From contig NZ_CP092535.1 of the NCBI RefSeq assembly GCF_022437945.1, positions 3,410,001 through 3,474,000 on the forward strand: a stretch of 64,000 nucleotides of DNA, in the 5' to 3' direction. Below, in pieces: positions 54,590-63,507 of the stretch. Position 1 is the stretch's first letter. Every line of letters begins with the position of its first letter. The DNA comes from Nocardioides sp. TF02-7 (GTDB lineage: Bacteria; Actinomycetota; Actinomycetes; Propionibacteriales; Nocardioidaceae). Position numbers and translations under genes: made by a program. Below the pieces are notes generated by a model. That model saw nothing but the letters and a program-made list of their open reading frames with translations. It ran no database searches and was not told where the DNA came from.

Positions 54590-55591
54590 ATGGCGTTCAA
54601 CCTGCGCAACCGCAGCTTCGTCAAGGAGGTCGACTTCACCCCGAAGGAGTGGAAGTTCCTCCTCGACCTGGCGGCCGAGCTCAAGCTCGCGAAGTACGCG
54701 GGCTCCGAGCAGCCCCGGCTGGAGCGGAAGAACATCGCCCTGATCTTCGAGAAGACCTCGACCCGCACCCGGTGTGCGTTCGAGGTGGCGGCGTTCGACC
54801 AGGGCGCCAGGGTGACCTACCTCGACCCGTCCGGCTCCCAGATCGGCCACAAGGAGTCGATGGAGGACACCGCCCGGGTCCTCGGGCGGATGTACGACGG
54901 CATCGAGTACCGCGGGTCCCGCCAGGAGAACGTCGAGACGCTGGCCGCGTGCTCGGGCGTCCCGGTGTGGAACGGGCTGACCGACGAGTGGCACCCGACG
55001 CAGATGCTCTGCGACATGCTGACGATGCGCGAGCACGCACGGAAGCCCGACGAGGAGATCGCGTTCGCCTACCTGGGCGACGCCCGCAACAACGTGGGGA
55101 ACTCGCTCCTGGTCGCCGGGGCGATGATGGGGATGGACGTGCGCATCGTGGCGCCGCGCGAGCTGTGGAACGACGCCGGCATCGTCGCGCAGGCGCGGGA
55201 GATCGCCGAGGAGACCGGCGCGCGGATCCGCCACACCGACAACGTCGCGGAGGGCGTCGCCGGCGTCGACTTCCTCTACACCGACGTCTGGGTGTCGATG
55301 GGGGAGCCCAAGGAGCGGTGGCGCGAGCGGATCGAGCTGCTGCGCGACTACCAGGTCGACATGGACGTCGTGAAGGCCACCGGCAACCCCAAGGTGCGGT
55401 TCATGCACTGCCTGCCCGGGTTCCACGACCGGCACACGACCGTGGGCGAGGAGCTCTTCCAGGCGACCGGCATGGACGCGCTGGAGGTGACCGACGAGGT
55501 GTTCGAGTCGCGGCACTCGATCGTGTTCGACCAGGCCGAGAACCGGATGCACACCATCAAGGCCGTGCTGGTCGCGACGTTGGGCGGTTGA
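54590..55591 (+). CDS. arcB: Ornithine carbamoyltransferase, catabolic
   Basis: Splits citrulline with phosphate into ornithine and carbamoyl phosphate in this pathway. 333 residues. Carbamoyl-phosphate motif [15 protein letters not shown], then [17 protein letters not shown], and the ornithine/catalytic loop [11 protein letters not shown] catabolic role is inferred from its place between arcA and arcC; catabolic OTCs are usually this long. It is followed directly by arcC. Confidence 0.95.
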   Translation: MAFNLRNRSFVKEVDFTPKEWKFLLDLAAELKLAKYAGSEQPRLERKNIALIFEKTSTRTRCAFEVAAFDQGARVTYLDPSGSQIGHKESMEDTARVLGRMYDGIEYRGSRQENVETLAACSGVPVWNGLTDEWHPTQMLCDMLTMREHARKPDEEIAFAYLGDARNNVGNSLLVAGAMMGMDVRIVAPRELWNDAGIVAQAREIAEETGARIRHTDNVAEGVAGVDFLYTDVWVSMGEPKERWRERIELLRDYQVDMDVVKATGNPKVRFMHCLPGFHDRHTTVGEELFQATGMDALEVTDEVFESRHSIVFDQAENRMHTIKAVLVATLGG

Positions 55592-55592
55592 G

Positions 55593-56579
55593 ATGCGCAT
55601 CGTCGTGGCCCTCGGCGGCAACGCCCTCCTCCGTCGGGGTCAGAAGCCGGACGCGGAGGTGCAGGAGGCCAACGTCCGCCGCGCCGTCGCCGCGCTCGCG
55701 TCCCTCGCCGTCGAGCACGAGCTGGTCATCACCCACGGGAACGGTCCGCAGGTCGGGGTGCTGGCGTTGCAGAGCGCCTCGGACCCGCACCTCACGACGC
55801 CGTACCCGTTCGACGTCCTGGGGGCCCAGACCCAGGGCATGATCGGCTACTGGCTGCTCCAGGCCCTGCAGAACAAGGTCCCCGGCCGTCAGGTCGCCGC
55901 GATCATCAACCAGACGCTCGTGGAGGCGGCCGACCCGGCCTTCGACCACCCGACCAAGTTCGTCGGCGAGGTCTACGACCGGGCTGCCGCGGAACGGCTG
56001 GCGGCAGAGCGTGGCTGGACGGTGCGCCAGGACGGCTCGGGCTGGCGGCGGGTGGTCGGGTCGCCACGACCGCAGCGCGTGGTGGAGACCCGGCTGATCC
56101 GGCTGCTCCTGGAGAGCGGAGCCGTCGTCGTCTGCGCCGGCGGCGGCGGGGTGCCGGTCGTCCGAGACGAGTACGGCGACCTCCGCGGGGTGGAGGCCGT
56201 CGTCGACAAGGACCTCACCAGCGCTGTGCTGGCCGAGGCGCTCGACGCCGACGCGCTGCTCGTCCTCACCGACGTCCCAGCGGTGATGCGAGGGTACGGC
56301 ACTCCCGCCGAGGCCCCGATCCGCCGCGAGACGCCGGCCGGCCTGCGGTCGATCGACTTCCCCAGCGGCTCCATGGGCCCGAAGGTCGACGCGGTGTGCC
56401 GCTTCGTCGAGCTCACCGGCGGCATGGCGGCGATCGGTGCGCTGGAGGACGCGAACGCCATCATGACCGGCCGGGCCGGCACCGTCGTGACCCCGTCGGG
56501 GCTCTACGACGGTGTGGCGAGGGCCGCCGGGCCCCGGCTCGTCAGGCGCCAGCTCGGCGCGGACGAGGCCTCCGTGTGA
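55593..56579 (+). CDS. arcC: Carbamate kinase
   Basis: Transfers phosphate from carbamoyl phosphate to ADP, the ATP-forming step. 328 residues: RIVVALGGNALLRRGQK start, ITHGNGPQVGVLALQ, AQTQGMIGYWLLQAL, CAGGGGVPVV, and VDKDLTSAVLAEAL with GGMAAIGALEDANAI near the end. Starts one base after the arcB stop. Completes the arginine deiminase pathway. Confidence 0.95.
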   Translation: MRIVVALGGNALLRRGQKPDAEVQEANVRRAVAALASLAVEHELVITHGNGPQVGVLALQSASDPHLTTPYPFDVLGAQTQGMIGYWLLQALQNKVPGRQVAAIINQTLVEAADPAFDHPTKFVGEVYDRAAAERLAAERGWTVRQDGSGWRRVVGSPRPQRVVETRLIRLLLESGAVVVCAGGGGVPVVRDEYGDLRGVEAVVDKDLTSAVLAEALDADALLVLTDVPAVMRGYGTPAEAPIRRETPAGLRSIDFPSGSMGPKVDAVCRFVELTGGMAAIGALEDANAIMTGRAGTVVTPSGLYDGVARAAGPRLVRRQLGADEASV

Positions 56580-56591
56580 CCAGGCTCCATC

Positions 56592-56607
56592 AAGGACCAA
56601 GGTCCTC
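56592..56607. promoter_or_regulatory. Palindromic GGACC box upstream of usp-ATPase operon
   Basis: AAGGACCAAGGTCCTC: AGGACC and GGTCCT arms around a 2-base centre, 13 bp after arcC and about 85 bp before the usp ATG. Same half-site type as the boxes at 44334 and 53289 and close to the DosR consensus. A partial GGGACCC also occurs at 56638. Confidence 0.45.
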
Positions 56608-56689
56608 CGGGGAGGGGAGCCGCGGCCCTCGCAGGGACCCGCCGGGTCGGTGAGGCTGGAGCCACAGCGACGACGAGGAGGTTCCCGCC

Positions 56690-57620
56690 ATGAGCGAGAC
56701 CATCAGGACCGAGACGAACCGACCGGTGGTCGTGGGCTACGACGGCACGGACCGGACGCTGGCGGCGCTGCGGTACGCCGTCGCGGAGGCGGGGAAGCGC
56801 CGGGCACCGCTGCGTGTGGTCCACGTGGAGCCGGACTTCGGGGCGGCGTACCGCGGGTTCCCGGAGGTGGAGGCGGAGATCCGCACGGTCGCTGGGGGAG
56901 GTGGCGCGGGCGGTCGCGGCGGAGGTCGCGGCCGCCGACGTCGCGCCTGCGGTCGAGCTCGTCGAGACGGCCGGCTCCGTCGCCGAGCAGATCGTCCGGC
57001 ACGCCGACGACGCGCAGCTCGTCGTGCTCGGCCACGAGACCAAGACGCCCGTGGAGCGGCTCGTCACCGGCGCCACCACCGGCAACGTCGCCCGGTCGTC
57101 CCCGGTTCCGGCCGTGGTGGTCCCGGACGACTGGCGCGCCGACGCCTCGTCGCGCGGCGTGGTCGCGGTCGGGCTCCGCGACCCGGGGCACGCCGACGCA
57201 CTGCTGGGTGTCGCCTTCGCCGCCGCGGCGGCGCGCGGCAGCAGCCTGCGCGTCGTCCATGCCTGGGCGCTCCCGAACCCGTACGCCGACGCGGTCGAGC
57301 TGCGGACGCACGGACCGGTGTGGGACGAGGCCGCACGAACGATGGCCGCCGGTGTGCTCGAGGAGTGGCGCCGCGCCTACCCCATGGTCCCCGTGACCGT
57401 CGAGGTGGTGCACGACGACCCGGCCCAGGCACTCGTCAAGGCGTCGGCCGACGCCGACCTGCTGGTCGTGCTGCGGCGCAAGCTGCCGGTGCTCGGCCCC
57501 CATCTCGGCCGCGTCGGGCGGGCCGTACTCCGATCGGCGGCCTGCCCGGTCGCGGTCGTCCCGGCCGACGAGATGCTCGGCCTGGCGGCGGTCGAGAAGG
57601 CGGGCACGATGCTGCGATGA
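56690..57620 (+). CDS. Tandem universal stress protein (frameshifted)
   Basis: About 309 residues, two Usp domains. The first starts VVVGYDGTDRTLAALRYAVAEAGK; the frame changes in the five-G run near 56895, then LGEVARAVAAEVAAADVAPAVELVETAGSVAEQIVRHADDAQLVVLGHET continues. The second domain runs from GVVAVGLRDPGHADALLGVAFAAAA to VGRAVLRSAACPVAVVPAD. The stop overlaps the ATPase ATG (ATGA). Pairing with a cation ATPase mirrors the mycobacterial Usp/CtpF arrangement in the DosR regulon (known biology); regulation here is inferred from the upstream box. Confidence 0.88.
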
Positions 57621-60128
57621 CCGACACCCCGACCGGCCACCGCCTAGCAGCCGGCCTGTCCTCCGCCGAGGCGGCGGCCCGCCTCACGCGCGACGGTCCC
57701 AACGTCGTGCCGCGGCCCCGCCCGCGGAGCCTCGGCTCCCGGGTCGCCCGGCAGCTGGGCGACCCGATGATCCTGCTGCTGTGCGGCGCGTTCGCCGTCG
57801 TCCTCGCCGTCGGCGACGGCGCCGACGCCGTGATCATCGCGGCGGTCGTCGTCGTGAACACGGTGATCGGCGTCGTCCAGGAGGTGCGTGCGGAGAACGC
57901 GATCGCGGCGCTCGACCGGATCGCCGCTCCCCGCGCACGGGTCCGCCGGGACGGGCGGCTGGTCGAGATCGACGCGGCGGACCTGGTGGTCGGCGACGCG
58001 GTGCGGCTCGAGGCCGGCGACGTCGTGCCGGCGGACCTGGAGCTCGCCGAGGCCGTCTCGCTGGAGGTGGACGAGTCGTCGATGACCGGCGAGTCGGTGC
58101 CGGTCGCCCGCGCGGTGGGCGAGGAGCTGCTCGCCGGCACCGTCGTCACGCGCGGCCGCGGTTTCGCCACCGCGACCCGGACCGGCGCCGACAGCGGTCT
58201 AGGCCGGATCGCCGCGCTGATCGCGTCGACCGGCGTCCGGGCGACGCCGCTCCAGCGCCGGTTGCAGGGGGCTCTCGCGCCAGCTCGTCGCCGTGACCGG
58301 CGTCATCGCGGTCCTGGTGGTCGTGGTGGGCCTGGCCGACGGGCAACCGTTCGGCGAGGCACTGATCCTCGCGGTCAGCCTGGCGGTGGCCGCGATCCCC
58401 GAGAGCCTCCCGGCCGTGGTCTCGGTCGCCCTCGCCCTCGGCGCCTACCGGATGGCCCGCCAGTCCGCCGTCGTGCGGTGGCTGCCGGCCGTCGAGACGC
58501 TGGGGTCGGTGTCGGTGCTCGCCTCGGACAAGACCGGCACCCTGACCGAGGGGCGGATGACGGTTCGCCGGCTGTGGACACCGGACGGACCCACCGACCT
58601 CCTCGGGCCCCGAGGCAGGGCGCCGGACGAAGTCCCGCCGTCGGCCGGCCGGCTGCTGCGTGACGTCGTCCTCTGCAACGACGCCCGCCTGCGGCCGGCC
58701 GACGGTGCCGAGGGTGCGGGGCGAGACGGGTGGATGGACGGTGATCGGGGACCCGATGGAGGGCGCCCTGCTGGTCGCCGCGGCGGCGTACGACGTCGGC
58801 CTGCTCGGCGCGCCCGACCGCTGGGCGCGGCTCGGCGAGACACCGTTCGACAGCGAGCGGATGTGGATGTCGACCACCCACGCGACCGACTCCGGCCCGC
58901 TGCGGGTCGTCAAGGGGTGCGCCCGAGACGGTGCTCGGCCTGCTGCGGCCCGGCGACGTCCGCGATGCGGCGTCGGCCGAGGCCCGCCGGATGGCGGAGC
59001 AGGGCTTCCGGGTGCTGGCGGTCGCCGACGACGCCGACGACGTCGACGGCGGCCTCGACCTCGTCGGCCTGGTCGGGCTCGTCGACCCCGCCCGGTCGGA
59101 CTCGGCGTCGGTCATCGCCGACTGCCGAGCGGCGGGGGATCCGGCCGGTGCTGATCACCGGAGACCACCCCGCGACCGCGCGCGCCGTCGCGCGGGAGAT
59201 CGGCATCACGACCGCGGACGGCGGCGTCCTCGACGGCGACGCCGTCGGCCGCGGCGAGCACAGGTCGCAGGTGGAGGACATCGACGTCTACGCACGGATC
59301 CGGCCGGAGCAGAAGGTCGACATCGTCGACGCGTGGCGGGCTCGCGGGCACGTCGTCGCGATGACCGGCGACGGCGTCAACGACGCTCCGGCGTTGCGTC
59401 GGGCCGACATCGGCGTCGCCATGGGCGACCGCGGTACGGAGGTCGCCCGACAGGCCGCCGACCTGGTGCTGGCCGACGACAACCTCCGCACCGTGGTCGC
59501 CGCCGTCGCCGAGGGCCGCAGGATCTACGCCAACATCCGCACCTTCCTCCGCTACGGGCTCTCCGGCGGGCTGGCCGAGGTGGTGGTGATCCTGCTCGCG
59601 CCGTTCCTCGGGATGGGCATGGTGCTGCTGCCGGGGCAGATCCTCTGGATCAACCTGGTCACGCACGGGGTGCCCGGCGTCGCCTTCGGCAGCGAGCCGC
59701 TCGACCCGGAGCTGATGCGCCGGCCGTCGCCCTCACCGGAGCGCTCGGTCCTCGGCGGCATCGCGGCCAAGATCGCCGGCGGCGGGGCGCTCATCGCCGT
59801 CGTCAGCCTGGCAGCGGGCCTGCTCGCCGACGTCGAGGGCTGGCACGTCTCCACCGCGGTGTTCCTCACCCTGGGGCTCGCCCAGCTCGGGCTGGCGCTG
59901 GCGCTGCGCGCGCCGCGGCAGGGCGGCGGTCGCGGGGAGCGGGTGCTGGAGCTGTCGGTGCTGCTCGCCGCGGCGCTGCAGCTGGTCGCCGTCACGTGGG
60001 CTCCGATGCGCGAGCTGCTCGGCACGCAGCCGCTCGCCGCCTCGGCGTGGATCGCCGTGCTGGCGCTGGCGGCGGTGCCGGGAGTGGTGGTGCGGGTGCT
60101 GCGGCGCGTCCCTCAGCGGGACGCGTGA
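57617..60128 (+). CDS. P-type cation ATPase, CtpF-like (several frameshifts)
   Basis: P2-type cation pump, about 837 residues once repaired. N-terminal LSSAEAAARLTRDGPNVVP, actuator motif SSMTGESVPVARAVG, membrane-helix-4 motif AAIPESLPAVVSVALALG, phosphorylation site ASDKTGTLTEGRMTV (catalytic Asp), and hinge MTGDGVNDAPALRRADIGVAMG. Frame changes near 58270, 58720, 58915 and 59137, all in or beside G/C runs. The ion (Ca2+, Mg2+ or other) cannot be fixed by motif. Coupled to usp by ATGA. Confidence 0.9.
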
Positions 60129-60144
60129 CGCCAGGAGCCGCGCG

Positions 60145-60768
60145 ATGACGTCCGACGAGACCTCCACCGACCGGGTCGACCTCTACTGGATCCCGCTGGG
60201 AGCCGACGGCTCGCCGCTCGTGCGGTGGTCCGGGACGGCGTACGAGGCGGTGTGCGCGGCCGCCGGGCGGCGCCCGCGCCGGCGGCTCTTCCACTCGGCC
60301 TTGAAGGTCCACCTGGACGGGGCGACCCACGTCATCGAGGTCGGGCCGGAGTGGGGGCGCACCGAGGCGGACCGGGGCGTGGTCAGCGGCGGCCCGGTGG
60401 GGCACCGGCTGCTCGGGCGGAGCCGGCTGTTCCGCTACGAGGTGCGGTGCTGGCGCGGTGGAGTGCTGCCCGACGAGGCCCACGCGGTGGAGAGCCCGAC
60501 CCTGGTGGGGGACCGGGCGTGCGCGCGGGCGGTGCTGCGCCTGGTCCGCGACGTGCCCACACACGTGTGGGGGCGCGACGAGCTGCAGGTCGGCGACATG
60601 TGGAACTCGAACTCCGTGGTCGCGTGGCTGCTCGCCCGGGCTGGCGCCGATGCGGCGGAGCCGCCGCAGGGAGGGCGTGCGCCGGGATGGGCAGCGGGTC
60701 TCGAGCTCGCGCGCCGGCAGGCCAGCGTCGCGTCCGGCGCCGGCCGTTGGGGCCATCCGCCACCATGA
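60145..60768 (+). CDS. Conserved actinobacterial protein, unknown function
   Basis: 207 residues, soluble. Conserved-looking pieces are VDLYWIPLGADGSPLVRWSG, LFHSALKVHLDGATHVIEVGPEW, GHRLLGRSRLFRYEVRCWRGG, VPTHVWGRDELQVGDMWNSNSVVAWLLA and GGRAPGWAAGLELARR. The HSALKV plus NSNSVVAWLLA pattern recalls papain-like folds (His with a later Asn/Ser segment), but I cannot name the family. It lies 16 bp after the ATPase and 4 bp before the DinB gene, so is likely co-transcribed. Confidence 0.75.
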   Translation: MTSDETSTDRVDLYWIPLGADGSPLVRWSGTAYEAVCAAAGRRPRRRLFHSALKVHLDGATHVIEVGPEWGRTEADRGVVSGGPVGHRLLGRSRLFRYEVRCWRGGVLPDEAHAVESPTLVGDRACARAVLRLVRDVPTHVWGRDELQVGDMWNSNSVVAWLLARAGADAAEPPQGGRAPGWAAGLELARRQASVASGAGRWGHPPP

Positions 60769-60772
60769 ACCC

Positions 60773-61291
60773 GTGACCGACATCGACGCACCGGCGTGGA
60801 CCGACGACCTGCGCCGCCGGATGGACGAGCTGCTCGACGAGCACCGCGCGATGATGGCCGCCAGCCTGGACGGCCTCACCGAGGAGGAGTCCCGTCGGTC
60901 GCTGGTCCCGTCCCGTACGACGCTGCTCGGCCTGGTCAAGCACGTCACCTACGTCGAGAAGGTCTGGTTCAACCAGGCCCTCACCGGGCGCAGCCTCCGC
61001 GAGATCGGTGCACCGCCGACGCCCGACCGCTCGTTCGTCCTGCGCCGGACCGACACGATCGCGTCGGTCCGGGCGGCGTACGCCGAGGCGTGCGCGGACT
61101 CCCGTCGCCTCGTCGCCGACCTGTCCCTGCACGACGAGGTGACCGGCCGCGGATCCCGGGCGCTGTGGGCGATCTATGCGCACATGCTCCGCGAGATCGC
61201 CCAGCACTGCGGCCACGCCGACATCCTGCGCGAGCAGGTGCTGGCCGCGCGGGCTGACGGCTCCTCCGGCACGTCGGCGGTGGCCACGTGA
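60773..61291 (+). CDS. DinB/DUF664-family protein
   Basis: 172 residues of a DinB-like four-helix bundle: DELLDEHRAMMAASLDGLTEEESRRSLVPSRTTLLGLVKHVTYVEKVWFNQAL, with metal-ligand His in LVKHVTYVE and the C-terminal MLREIAQHCGHADILREQ. These are thiol- or metal-dependent enzymes or mycothiol-related proteins of uncertain role. GTG at 60773; the stop overlaps the next GTG (GTGA). Confidence 0.86.
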   Translation: MTDIDAPAWTDDLRRRMDELLDEHRAMMAASLDGLTEEESRRSLVPSRTTLLGLVKHVTYVEKVWFNQALTGRSLREIGAPPTPDRSFVLRRTDTIASVRAAYAEACADSRRLVADLSLHDEVTGRGSRALWAIYAHMLREIAQHCGHADILREQVLAARADGSSGTSAVAT

Positions 61292-61636
61292 GCGACGCCC
61301 GCGCCCAGCTCGAGGCCGAGCGCGAGCAGACGCTCCTCCGGCTGGCCAGCCTGACCGACGACTTCGACGCCGTGGTCGCGGCGTCGAAGGACACGAACGC
61401 CGACGACGAGCACGACCCGGAGGGCGCGACGATCGCGTTCGAGCGGTCTGCAGGTCGGCGCCCTCGTGGGGCAGGCGCGGCGTCACCTCGGGGAGATCGA
61501 CGCGGCGGTGGCGAGGCTGGAGGCGGGCACGTACGGCGTGTGCGAGCGCTGCGGGGAGCCGATCGGCGAGGGTCGGTTGGAGGCGAGACCGGTGGCGCGG
61601 CTCTGCATCCGGTGCGCTGCGCGCCGCTCAGCGTGA
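61288..61636 (+). CDS. DksA/TraR-type zinc finger protein (frameshifted)
   Basis: About 115 residues. A coiled-coil start (ARAQLEAEREQTLLRLASLTDDFDAVV) is followed, after a frame change near 61447, by QVGALVGQARRHLGEIDAAVARLEAGTYGVCERCGEPIGEGRLEARPVARLCIRCAA, a C4 zinc finger (CERC...CIRC) of the DksA/TraR family. GTG at 61288. Its end overlaps the convergent kinase gene by 9 bp. May bind RNA polymerase or act as a small regulator. Confidence 0.87.
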
Positions 61637-62729
61637 CGGCGCCGGCAGTGCGACGGTGACCCGCAGCCCGCCCTCGGGGCGGGCGGCCAGGGAGAGGGTG
61701 CCGTCGTGCGCGCGGACGATGCGGTCGACGATCGCGAGGCCGAGGCCCGCGCCGGCGTGGTCGGAGCGGGTGCGCTCGGTGCCGCGCTGGAAGGGCTCGG
61801 CCAGGGTCGCGACGAGATCCGGCGGGAGGGCCGCGCCGGTGTTCTCGACGACGAGCTCGGCGGCCCCCGGTCGCGCCGTCGTCGTCACCCACACCGCGCC
61901 GCCCTCCGGCTGGTTGTGGACGACTGCGTTGTGCACGAGGTTGGTCGTCATCGGGAGCAGGAGCGCGGCCGACCCGGTGGCCGCCGCGACGTCGCCGGCG
62001 GTGTGGATGGTGACGCCCCGCTTCTCGGCCAGGGGGGAGGAGCGTCTCGGCCGCGTCCTCGGCGAGGAGCGACAGGTCGACCCGCCCGCGGGCGAAGGCG
62101 CGCTGGTCGGCGCGGCTGAGCAGGAGCAGCGCCTCGGTGAGCTCGATCGCGCGGGTGTTGACGGCGTGGAGCCGCTCGACGAGCTCGTCGACGTCGCGGT
62201 GCGGGTCGTTGCGGGCGACGTCGAGGAGCGTCTGGCTGATCGCGAGCGGCGTGCGCAGCTCGTGGGAGGCGTTGGCGGCGAACCGCTGCTGCTCCGCGAC
62301 GTGCGCCTCGAGCCGCGCCAGCATCGAGTCGAAGGCGTCGGCGAGCTCGCGGAACTCGTCCTGGCGCCCGGGCAGCGCGACCCGGTGCGAGAGCGAGCCG
62401 GTCGCGGCCACCCGGGTCGCCTCGGTGACCCGGCTGAGCGGCGCGAGCATCCGGCCGGCGAGGAACCACCCGCCGGCGAGGCCGAGCACGAGCAGGAACG
62501 CCAGCGCCCAGAGGGCACGCGGCACGAACGCCCGCTCGAGGTCGGAGCGGTTGGGCACGAAGAGGCTCGGTCGGCCGGCGCCGGGATCGGTGACGATGAC
62601 GCCGTCGGGCACGTAGCGCAGGAGGAACACCCACACCACGGCCAGCAGCAGCGCACCCGCGACCATGAGGAAGCCCGCGTAGCTCAGGGTGAGCTTGAGG
62701 CGGACGCTCAGGCCGGGCGGCCTACCCAC
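61628..62729 (-). CDS. HAMP sensor histidine kinase (frameshifted)
   Basis: About 366 residues. Two membrane helices (SYAGFLMVAGALLLAVVWVFLL and ALWALAFLLVLGLAGGWFLAG) flank a short extracytoplasmic loop; then HAMP (RMLAPLSRVTEATRVAATGSLSHRV), HisKA with the phospho-His in NASHELRTPLAISQ, and HATPase_c (NLVHNAVVHNQPEGG, GAGLGLAIVDRIVRAHDG). A frame change in a G-run near 62030 separates AAETLL from PLAEKRGVTIHTAG. The start overlaps the regulator end by 8 bp. Neighbouring VanY suggests a cell-wall-related signal. Confidence 0.9.
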
Positions 62730-63417
62730 CGCGCGCTCCGTCCCCGTCCGGCCCGGGCGGCGTGGCGATGCGGTAGCCCACGCCGGCGACGGTCGCGATC
62801 AGCCACGGCTCGCCGAGCCGCTTGCGCAGGGCGGAGACGGTGATCCGGACCGCGTTGGTGAACGGGTCGGCGTTCTCGTCCCAGGCCCGCTCGAGGAGCT
62901 CCTCGGCGCTGACGACCCCGCCCTGGGCCCCGACGAGCACCTCGAGCACCGCGAACTGCTTGCGCGTCAGCGCGACGTAGCGGCCGTCGCGGAAGACCTC
63001 GCGGCGGAACGGGTCGACCCGCAGCCCGGCGAGCTCCTGCACCGGCGGTCGCACCTGGCCGCGCCGCCGGCCCAGCGCCCGGAGCCGGAGCACCAGCTCT
63101 CTGAGCTCGAACGGCTTGGTCAGGTAGTCGTCGGCGCCCAGCTCGAACCCCGACGCCTTGTCGTCGAGCCGGTCGGCGGCGGTGAGCATCAGCACCGGCG
63201 TGCCGCTGCCGGACGCGACGATGTGCTGCGCGACCTCGTCGCCGGAGGGCCCGGGGATGTCGCGGTCGAGCACGGCGACGTCGTACGTGTTGACGCCGAG
63301 CAGCTCGAGCGCGGTGTCGCCGTCCCCGGCGACGTCGGCGGCGATCGCCTCCAGGCGGAGTCCGTCGCGGATCGCGTCGGCCAGGTAGGGCTCGTCCTCC
63401 ACGATCAGCACACGCAT
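62722..63417 (-). CDS. OmpR-family response regulator, VanR-like context
   Basis: 231 residues. Receiver MRVLIVEDEPYLADAIRDGL, phospho-Asp in VAVLDRDIPGPSGDEV, Lys in YLTKPFEL; the winged helix has LTRKQFAVLEVLVGAQGGVVSAEELLERAW and NAVRITVSALRKRLGEPWLI. ATG 63417 is at the first receiver residue. Divergent from the VanY-type gene; a 9-bp inverted repeat lies between the two starts. The DRDIPG phospho-loop is typical of a large actinobacterial OmpR subgroup. Confidence 0.92.
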   Translation of the reverse strand: MRVLIVEDEPYLADAIRDGLRLEAIAADVAGDGDTALELLGVNTYDVAVLDRDIPGPSGDEVAQHIVASGSGTPVLMLTAADRLDDKASGFELGADDYLTKPFELRELVLRLRALGRRRGQVRPPVQELAGLRVDPFRREVFRDGRYVALTRKQFAVLEVLVGAQGGVVSAEELLERAWDENADPFTNAVRITVSALRKRLGEPWLIATVAGVGYRIATPPGPDGDGARGG

Positions 63418-63451
63418 AGCGCCCTCGATGCTAGGGCTCCGGGGATATCGG

Positions 63452-63477
63452 CGGCGTATCGGAAACCGGATACGCCG
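63452..63477. promoter_or_regulatory. Inverted repeat in the regulator/VanY divergent promoter
   Basis: CGGCGTATC-N8-GATACGCCG, perfect 9-bp arms, between the response regulator start (63417) and the carboxypeptidase start (63508). A related GGATATCGG precedes it at 63442-63450. Candidate binding site of the response regulator; could also form an mRNA hairpin. Confidence 0.5.
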
Positions 63478-63507
63478 TCGCAACGCCGCCCTTCCTTGAC
63501 TGGCGGC

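Noticed and set aside
58745..58755. GGGACCC resembling a DosR half-site
   Set aside because: Lies inside the ATPase coding region, with no matching second half.
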